In this document: in pieces, positions 59,230 through 64,000 of the stretch
Layout: each line of letters starts with the position of its first letter
Position numbering within the stretch: the stretch's first letter is position 1
Assembly: GCA_019637175.1 (NCBI GenBank)
Contig: JAHBWD010000039.1
Coordinates: forward strand, 17,524-81,523
Direction of reading: 5' to 3'
Source: Labilithrix sp.
GTDB taxonomy: Bacteria; Myxococcota_A; Polyangia; Polyangiales; Polyangiaceae
Length of the DNA: 64,000 bases
Translations under genes and position numbers: made by a program
Notes under the pieces: generated by a model
The model's database searches: none
The model's input: the letters and a program-made list of their open reading frames with translations, nothing else
What the model was told of the DNA's origin: nothing

Positions 59230-61563
59230 TCAGAGCCTGGTGAACGTGCCCATGACGGGCGGGTTGAGGATCACGCCGCCGGGGCCGGTGCCGCTCGGCT
59301 GCGTCGCCGCGTCGAAGACGTTGATCTTGACGTCCTTCGAGTAGGCAAAGACCGGCACCTGCCAGTGGTAGCCCGTCCACGAGTAGATCTGCTTCGACGC
59401 GAGGTCGCTGCAGCCCACGAACGGGAAGCAGCTCTCGAGGAAGACGCTCAGCTTGCCGTCGAGCGCGTCGAGGTTGACGACCGAGCTCGCGCGGAGCTGC
59501 AACGTGACGTCGTTGACGCCGCCGACGAGCTTCACGCTCCCCGTCGCGGGCGTCGACACCTCGAGCAGATCGACGTCGCCGCGGACGCCCGCCTGGAGGA
59601 TGCCGATGCCGACCGAAGCCTCGGGCACCACGTGCGTCTTGATCCACGGGCGAACGGTGATGCCGGCGTCGTACGCGAGGTTATCCGGGTTGCACTGCGT
59701 CTCCGCGGTCGCGTACGCCTTGAGATCGGCGCCCGCCTTGAGCTCCACCTTCGCTTGCAGCTTCACGCCGACGCCCGCGACGGTGAGCCACTTCGTGTAC
59801 GTGCGCTCCGCGAGCGTCTTCGTGTACTGCTTGTCGACCGGCGTCGCGCTCTTCACCGTCCACGAGAAGTCGAGCGGCGAATAGACGTCTTCGCCGAGCA
59901 TGCGCAGGTGCGAGTGGAAGACGATCGCGTTGTTGCTCTCGCGCACGCTGAGCTTGTGGTGCGTGTCGAGCACGCTGATCTGCTGGTTGAGCGCCCAGGC
60001 GTTCGCGTTCGCCGTCGCGTACGCGTTGCCCTTCAGCTTGCAGATGCGGTTCGTGGTCTGCTGCCGCTCCGCGGTGATCGACCAGCCGGCGTCGTAGCTG
60101 TAGCCGGCGGCGAACCACTGGCGATCGCCCCACTCGTCGCCGTCGGCGACGCGCTCGCCGACGGTCTGCGCGCCGAGCTTCGGCAGCGCCTGCGCCTCGA
60201 TCCACGTCTTGAGCGTGTCGGTGTTCGCGAGGTACGACGAAGGCACCTTGGAGAAGTTGCCCGCGGTCGCCTCGACGCACGCGTTGAACAGCTTCTCCGT
60301 CTCGTGCGAGTAGTGGCTCGCGTAGCGCGAGACGAAGCGCTGAGGCGACCAATCGCACGCGATCGACGTGCGCGAGAGGCACCCGCGATCGAGCGTGACG
60401 CCGTCGGTCGCCGAGACGTGATCCCACTCGGCGAAGAGGACGGTCGCTTGATCGAGGATCGCGCGCGCCTTCTGCGCCTTGTACTGCGCGAGGAGCGCCT
60501 CGCTGTTCGCGCGGGCCTCGCCCGACTGACCGGGGATGACGGCCTCGAGGAGCGGGATCGCGAAATTCGCGACGCCGATCTGCCCTTCGATGTCGCTGTA
60601 GCGGGTCGTGCGCTGCTTGATGCTCGCGAGCTCGGCCGCCGGAACGGGCGACGCGATGAACGCGTCGTGCATCTGGCGATGCCACGCGAGCTCGGAGGTC
60701 GCCGTCGTCTGCGGCGTTCCGTTGACGTGCGAGATGATCTGCTCGACCTTCGCGCGGAACACGGACGACGCCGCGTAGCTCGGATGATTGCGGAGCTCCT
60801 CGGTGCGCTTGACGAAGAAGACGTTCTTGAGCTGGCTGAACGCGCCCGCGCGCACGGGCTGGAACGACATCGGCTGGCCGTTCTTCTTCAGCATCGTGGT
60901 CTTGAGGCCGGGCGTGTCGGTCCTCAGCGAGAGCTGGTAGACGCACTCGGCGTTCGTGCCGCACGTCTCGGCCGCTTCGACGAAGCGCTCGTGATCATAG
61001 AGAGTCTCGTAGGCGTACTCCTGACACGACGCGACGGCCGCGCCGTTCGCCTCGTACGTCGGGTGTTGCGGGGTGAGATTGGCGGTGTCTGCGTACGGCG
61101 GCTTCGTGCGCCCGAGCTGGCTCGCGGTCGCGAACGAGAACGAGCCGAAGGTGTACTTCTTCGCCGGCATCGCGATCGGATCGAGGAGCTTCGCGCTCGT
61201 GAGCCTGTCGGCGCCGCCCGAAGGCTTGAGGATCTGCGTCGTCTGCGCGATCGAGCGGATCTCGTTCTGGTAGATCGGCGCGACGAGCTCGCCGCAGGCT
61301 TGCTTGTTGAGCCTGCCGCATGACGAGTCGAGGTAGGTCGGGTCCTGGCACTGCGCGAGCGTCGGCGCCGCGCAGGTCGTCGGCCTGACGATGGGGGGCG
61401 GATCGGCCGGCGGATCGACGGGATCGACCGGTCGGCCCGGCTTGGTGACCACGGGATCGACCGGCTCGGTGATGCGCTGGGCGGACGCGTCGCTCGCGCC
61501 GATGAGCGTGAGGGCGGCGGCCGTCGTGATGAAGAGGGTTCGGGGAAGTCGTCGTCTGGACAT
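59230..61563 (-). CDS. 777-residue secreted protein, unknown, partner of the vitellogenin-N-like protein
   Basis: Starts at ATG 61563. A signal peptide (MSRRRLPRTLFITTAAALTL, cleavage likely after ASDASA) sends it out of the cytoplasm. A Pro/Asp-rich linker follows (about 32-60), then a helical half with scattered Cys pairs (CAAPTLAQCQD, SSCGRLNKQACGE, CGTNAECVYQL). The C-terminal 250 residues are beta-rich (VTLQLRASSVVNL, WTGYHWQVPVFAYSKDVKI). No domain I know. It is the first gene of an operon with the vitellogenin-N-like gene 34 bases after it and an esterase after that. In animal lipid-transfer proteins, beta sheets follow the vitellogenin-N module, so this could supply that part in trans (inference). 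Confidence 0.65.
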   Translation of the reverse strand: MSRRRLPRTLFITTAAALTLIGASDASAQRITEPVDPVVTKPGRPVDPVDPPADPPPIVRPTTCAAPTLAQCQDPTYLDSSCGRLNKQACGELVAPIYQNEIRSIAQTTQILKPSGGADRLTSAKLLDPIAMPAKKYTFGSFSFATASQLGRTKPPYADTANLTPQHPTYEANGAAVASCQEYAYETLYDHERFVEAAETCGTNAECVYQLSLRTDTPGLKTTMLKKNGQPMSFQPVRAGAFSQLKNVFFVKRTEELRNHPSYAASSVFRAKVEQIISHVNGTPQTTATSELAWHRQMHDAFIASPVPAAELASIKQRTTRYSDIEGQIGVANFAIPLLEAVIPGQSGEARANSEALLAQYKAQKARAILDQATVLFAEWDHVSATDGVTLDRGCLSRTSIACDWSPQRFVSRYASHYSHETEKLFNACVEATAGNFSKVPSSYLANTDTLKTWIEAQALPKLGAQTVGERVADGDEWGDRQWFAAGYSYDAGWSITAERQQTTNRICKLKGNAYATANANAWALNQQISVLDTHHKLSVRESNNAIVFHSHLRMLGEDVYSPLDFSWTVKSATPVDKQYTKTLAERTYTKWLTVAGVGVKLQAKVELKAGADLKAYATAETQCNPDNLAYDAGITVRPWIKTHVVPEASVGIGILQAGVRGDVDLLEVSTPATGSVKLVGGVNDVTLQLRASSVVNLDALDGKLSVFLESCFPFVGCSDLASKQIYSWTGYHWQVPVFAYSKDVKINVFDAATQPSGTGPGGVILNPPVMGTFTRL

Positions 61564-61699
61564 GGGCGGGCGATTTGCAGCGCGCGTACCAGGCTGACCG
61601 CGCCGAAAATACAGGCGATTTTGCGCTCGTTCACGCGCGCGCGCGTGCCGGCCGCGCGCGCGCGCAGGACCGCATTTTTCGACTACGCTGCTCGGCGCG

Positions 61700-63118
61700 A
61701 TGAGTTGGCAGGGAAAGACCACGCTCGACGGCCCGAAGCCGGCGCGCAAAGTCGACGACAACGACAGGGCGGACGCCCTCGCGCTCGTCCTGGTTTGGGC
61801 GGCGAACGAAGGCGCGCGTCTGGGCGAGGTGATCTTTCCTCGCACCGGAGCCTTCTTCGGGCGAGGCTCCGTCGACGACGACGACGACGATCGCGTCGGC
61901 TTCGTTCGCCAGCGGCCGAAGAAGAACGCGCCGGCCGCCGACGTCGAAGAGCCGTTCCTCTCGCGCAAACAGCTCGCGTTCGAGGTCGACGACGACGGGA
62001 TCGCGGTCGAGGCCGTGGGCAAGCGCCCGCTGGTCGTCGGCGACGCCGAGATGCGCACGCTCACGGCGCGCGAAGGCGACGTCTTCGAGGTGCAAGGGCT
62101 CTACGCGTTCTACTGCGCGCGCAGGCCGCAAGTCCTGCCGGAAGGCGGCGCCGAGCTCGCGCCGAAGGTGTTCGGCCACGCCGACGCGCACGGCATCGTC
62201 GGCGAGGGCGCCGCGGCGTGGGCGCTTCGAGGCCAGGTCTCCTTCTTCGGCAAGCGCAACGCGCACGTCCTCGTCACGGGCGCGAGCGGCACCGGCAAGG
62301 AGCTCGTCGCGCAGGCGATCCATCGCCTGTCGGCGCGGGCGAAGAAGGAGATCGTCGCGCGCAACGCGGCCACGTTCCCGAGCGGCCTCATCGACGCGGA
62401 GCTCTTCGGAAATCTCGCGAACTACCCGAACGCCGGCATGCCCGAGCGCCCCGGCCTCATCGGTCAGGCCGACGGCTCGACGCTCTTCCTCGACGAGATC
62501 GGCGAGCTGCCGACCGAGCTCCAGGCCCACCTCCTCCGCGTGCTCGACGGCGGCGAATACCAGCGGCTCGGCGACAGCAAGCGGCGCGTCGCGGACATTC
62601 GCTTGATCGCGGCGACGAACCGCAACGCCGACGAGCTCAAGGAAGATCTCGGCGCGCGCCTCGGCCTGCGCCTGCACCTGGCCGGCCTCGACGAGCGCCG
62701 CGAAGACGTGACCTTGCTCGCGCGGCACCTGCTCCTCCGCACCGCGGCGAAGGACGCGCACCTCGGCGAGACCTTCTTCGAGGGCTGGGACGGAAGCAAG
62801 GGCGAGCCCCGCCTCTCCGCCGATCTCGCTCGCGCGCTGACGCTTCACGCGTGGTCGACGAACGTGCGGGAGCTCGAGGGCCTCCTCTTGAAGTCCGCGT
62901 CTTCGAGCCGCGGCGACCGCCTCGAGCTGACCGACGACGTCCGCCGCCTGATCAAGCTTCCGGCCCCGTCCCGCGAGCCCGGCGAGCTGACCGCCGACGA
63001 AATCCGCCAGGCGCTCGCGCGCCACGCCGGCGTGAAAGACAAGGCCTGGCGCGACCTCCGCCTCCCGAGCCGCCACGCGCTCCATCGGCTCATGAAAAAA
63101 CTGAACATCCCGGACTAG
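61700..63118 (+). CDS. FHA-domain AAA regulator (sigma54-activator-like) lacking the GAFTGA loop
   Basis: 472 residues. N-terminal FHA-like domain (about 45-140: FGRGS, FLSRKQLAFEV, GDVFEVQG) that would bind phosphothreonine. The AAA module (about 155-400) has Walker A GASGTGKE (194-201), Walker B STLFLDEIGELP (260-271), RRVADIRLIAATNRN and TNVRELEGLL. The sigma54-contacting GAFTGA segment is replaced by FGNLANYPNAGMPERPG (236-252). A Fis-like helix-turn-helix ends the protein (AWRDLRLPSRHALHRLMKKL). Lacking GAFTGA, it may not open sigma54 complexes, and could act as a repressor or use another partner. Divergent from the 777-residue protein gene across 136 bases. Confidence 0.85.
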   Translation: MSWQGKTTLDGPKPARKVDDNDRADALALVLVWAANEGARLGEVIFPRTGAFFGRGSVDDDDDDRVGFVRQRPKKNAPAADVEEPFLSRKQLAFEVDDDGIAVEAVGKRPLVVGDAEMRTLTAREGDVFEVQGLYAFYCARRPQVLPEGGAELAPKVFGHADAHGIVGEGAAAWALRGQVSFFGKRNAHVLVTGASGTGKELVAQAIHRLSARAKKEIVARNAATFPSGLIDAELFGNLANYPNAGMPERPGLIGQADGSTLFLDEIGELPTELQAHLLRVLDGGEYQRLGDSKRRVADIRLIAATNRNADELKEDLGARLGLRLHLAGLDERREDVTLLARHLLLRTAAKDAHLGETFFEGWDGSKGEPRLSADLARALTLHAWSTNVRELEGLLLKSASSSRGDRLELTDDVRRLIKLPAPSREPGELTADEIRQALARHAGVKDKAWRDLRLPSRHALHRLMKKLNIPD

Positions 63119-63165
63119 ACGCTTTGATGCGCTCTGTTTACGGTGAACTTCGCCGGGAGGGCACC

Positions 63166-63426
63166 ATGAACAAGAGCCTCAAGTTTGGTTTCGCAGTTCT
63201 CGTCACTTCGATGACCGTCGCGTGTGCAGCCAGCACGGAGCCCGACGAGACGTCCGACGAGGCAGTGAAGGTTGACGTGCCTGCCGCCGAGATCAGGCCA
63301 GCCGGACCGGGCGCAACCGTGCCGACGAGTGTGGTCTGCTACACGCGCGCGAAGCCGTGCCCCAGGCGTGATCCGTTTGGCGACTGGCGCTGCTACGCGC
63401 CCAACGCGTACGGCTACTGCAACTGA
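63166..63426 (+). CDS. Small lipoprotein, 86 residues
   Basis: Excellent ribosome site (GGGAGG). Signal MNKSLKFGFAVLVTSMTVAC (Cys20), then an acidic linker (STEPDETSDEAVKVD) and a short mature part with four cysteines (VCYTRAKPCPRR, WRCYAPNAYGYCN), which probably fold as a small disulfide knot. The EPDETSDE type of leader is common among small myxobacterial secreted proteins. 47 bases after the FHA regulator gene; it could be on the same transcript. Confidence 0.75.
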   Translation: MNKSLKFGFAVLVTSMTVACAASTEPDETSDEAVKVDVPAAEIRPAGPGATVPTSVVCYTRAKPCPRRDPFGDWRCYAPNAYGYCN

Positions 63427-63655
63427 ACGAAACCACGCGCGCGGTCCTTGCCCGCGGCTATTTCGCCTTTGAATCCAGGGGGATCGTTTGTTCGAGAGCG
63501 TTTCGCTAACTTTCGATGAGCCCCTCGGCGTAGGCGAGAGTATAGCGTGAGCACGTCGCCCTTCCGGGTGACTGCCGAGCGCGCGCGCGCATCGCAACAA
63601 TGAGCGCGCGCATCCGTCCTTCACAATCCCAACGCGATTTCAGCGCGCCATATAC

Positions 63656-63671
63656 CGGCACGACGATTGCT
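63656..63671 (+). promoter_or_regulatory. Second sigma54-like -24/-12 element
   Basis: CGGCACGACGATTGCT fits the consensus apart from the first base, and nearly equals the hsp20 element. The start of transcription would fall near 63682, only about four bases before the ATG at 63686 and after its GAGG ribosome site. The message would then be leaderless. This makes the call uncertain; the match may be chance. Confidence 0.35.
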
Positions 63672-63685
63672 CGAGGTTCCGCACC

Positions 63686-64000
63686 ATGACGCTCTCTCGC
63701 TCCGCTCTGCTCGTCACCGCTCTCGTCGCCGTTACCGCTTGCAGCTCCGCGCCGGACGCGGAGTCAGAGGAGGAAAACCTGGGAACGAGCAGCCAGGCGA
63801 TCTGCATCGGCGGCCGCGCCAATTGTCTGCCGCCAACGGCCGGCACCATCATCATCGGTGGCTCCTCCGGCGTCCTCGCGCCCGACACCCCCACTCCGCA
63901 GGCGGGTCAAACCTTCGAGTGCGCGCCGCCGCAGTACGAAATGATCAATGGCACGTGCTATGTGATGGGCAGGGTCCCGGGCCCCGGCGGGACCTACCCG
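63686..64000 (+). CDS. Lipoprotein, 3' end beyond window
   Basis: The frame runs without a stop to the window edge (105 codons). Signal MTLSRSALLVTALVAVTAC (Cys19), then an acidic linker (AESEEENLG) and a region with Gly- and Pro-rich turns and cysteines (AICIGGRANCLPP, FECAPPQYEMINGTCYVMG). Same general design as the previous small lipoprotein (signal, acidic linker, disulfide head), though sequence identity is low. It follows a 259-base gap that holds the putative sigma54 element and little else. Confidence 0.7.
   Translation, partial: MTLSRSALLVTALVAVTACSSAPDAESEEENLGTSSQAICIGGRANCLPPTAGTIIIGGSSGVLAPDTPTPQAGQTFECAPPQYEMINGTCYVMGRVPGPGGTYP

Noticed and set aside
63600..63689. 29-codon ORF overlapping the last gene's start by ATGA
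   Set aside because: No ribosome site, no conserved feature, and it contains the putative sigma54 element; probably chance.

Overview
The window is very GC-rich, tightly packed bacterial chromosome with about 58 genes, no RNA genes, no mobile elements and no gene-free stretch longer than about 260 bases. It looks like a myxobacterium (order Polyangiales or a relative). Roughly a third of the products carry a lipoprotein signal (hydrophobic stretch plus Ala/Gly-Cys). One protein ends in a MYXO-CTERM-type tail, sigma54-type control elements are present, and many predicted secreted proteins are Cys-rich with no obvious family. Genus and species cannot be fixed from the sequence alone.

Layout. 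1-4.5 kb: end of a formylglycine-generating-enzyme-like gene, a large metallophosphoesterase lipoprotein and a quinone oxidoreductase. 4.5-13.1 kb: a minus-strand operon with a BamA/TamA-type outer-membrane protein, TamB, two small YqjE/YqjK-like membrane proteins, an M28-like protein that has lost most metal ligands, and the quinone oxidoreductase. 13-20.7 kb: small envelope proteins, RsgA, an orphan winged-helix protein, an LpxH-like phosphoesterase, a PpiC lipoprotein, a GFA/CENP-V-like protein and an S1-repeat protein. 20.8-31.4 kb: a peptidase-like MYXO-CTERM protein coupled to an SGNH esterase, a membrane-bound spermidine-synthase-like protein, an HIBADH-family dehydrogenase, an ECF sigma/anti-sigma pair, a TerB-repeat protein and a PP2C phosphatase. 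31.4-46.5 kb: hemerythrin-like protein, acyl-CoA dehydrogenase, glycosyltransferase, VWA lipoprotein, Hsp20 with a strong sigma54-type promoter, PatB-type aminotransferase, a cytochrome/copper-oxygenase-like lipoprotein and an LTA-synthase-like enzyme. 46.5-56.3 kb: a GspE/PilB ATPase translationally coupled to a Ycf46-like AAA ATPase, a full-length DHCR24-like flavoprotein, an amidohydrolase, a CoiA-like protein, an ECF sigma factor with a Cys-rich tail behind a 31-residue Cys-rich mini-gene, and a pirin. 56.3-64 kb: a minus-strand operon with a 777-residue secreted protein, a vitellogenin-N/MTP-like protein and an esterase lipoprotein; then, on the plus strand, an FHA-AAA regulator and two small lipoproteins, the last running off the window.

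The most interesting loci are three. First, the secreted 777-residue protein / vitellogenin-N-like protein / esterase operon (56.4-61.6 kb), which resembles the core of animal large lipid-transfer proteins. Second, the Cys-rich mini-protein plus CorE-like sigma factor (54.5-55.2 kb), a candidate self-contained metal sensor. Third, the hsp20 control region, with a 26-bp perfect palindrome upstream of a -24/-12 promoter.
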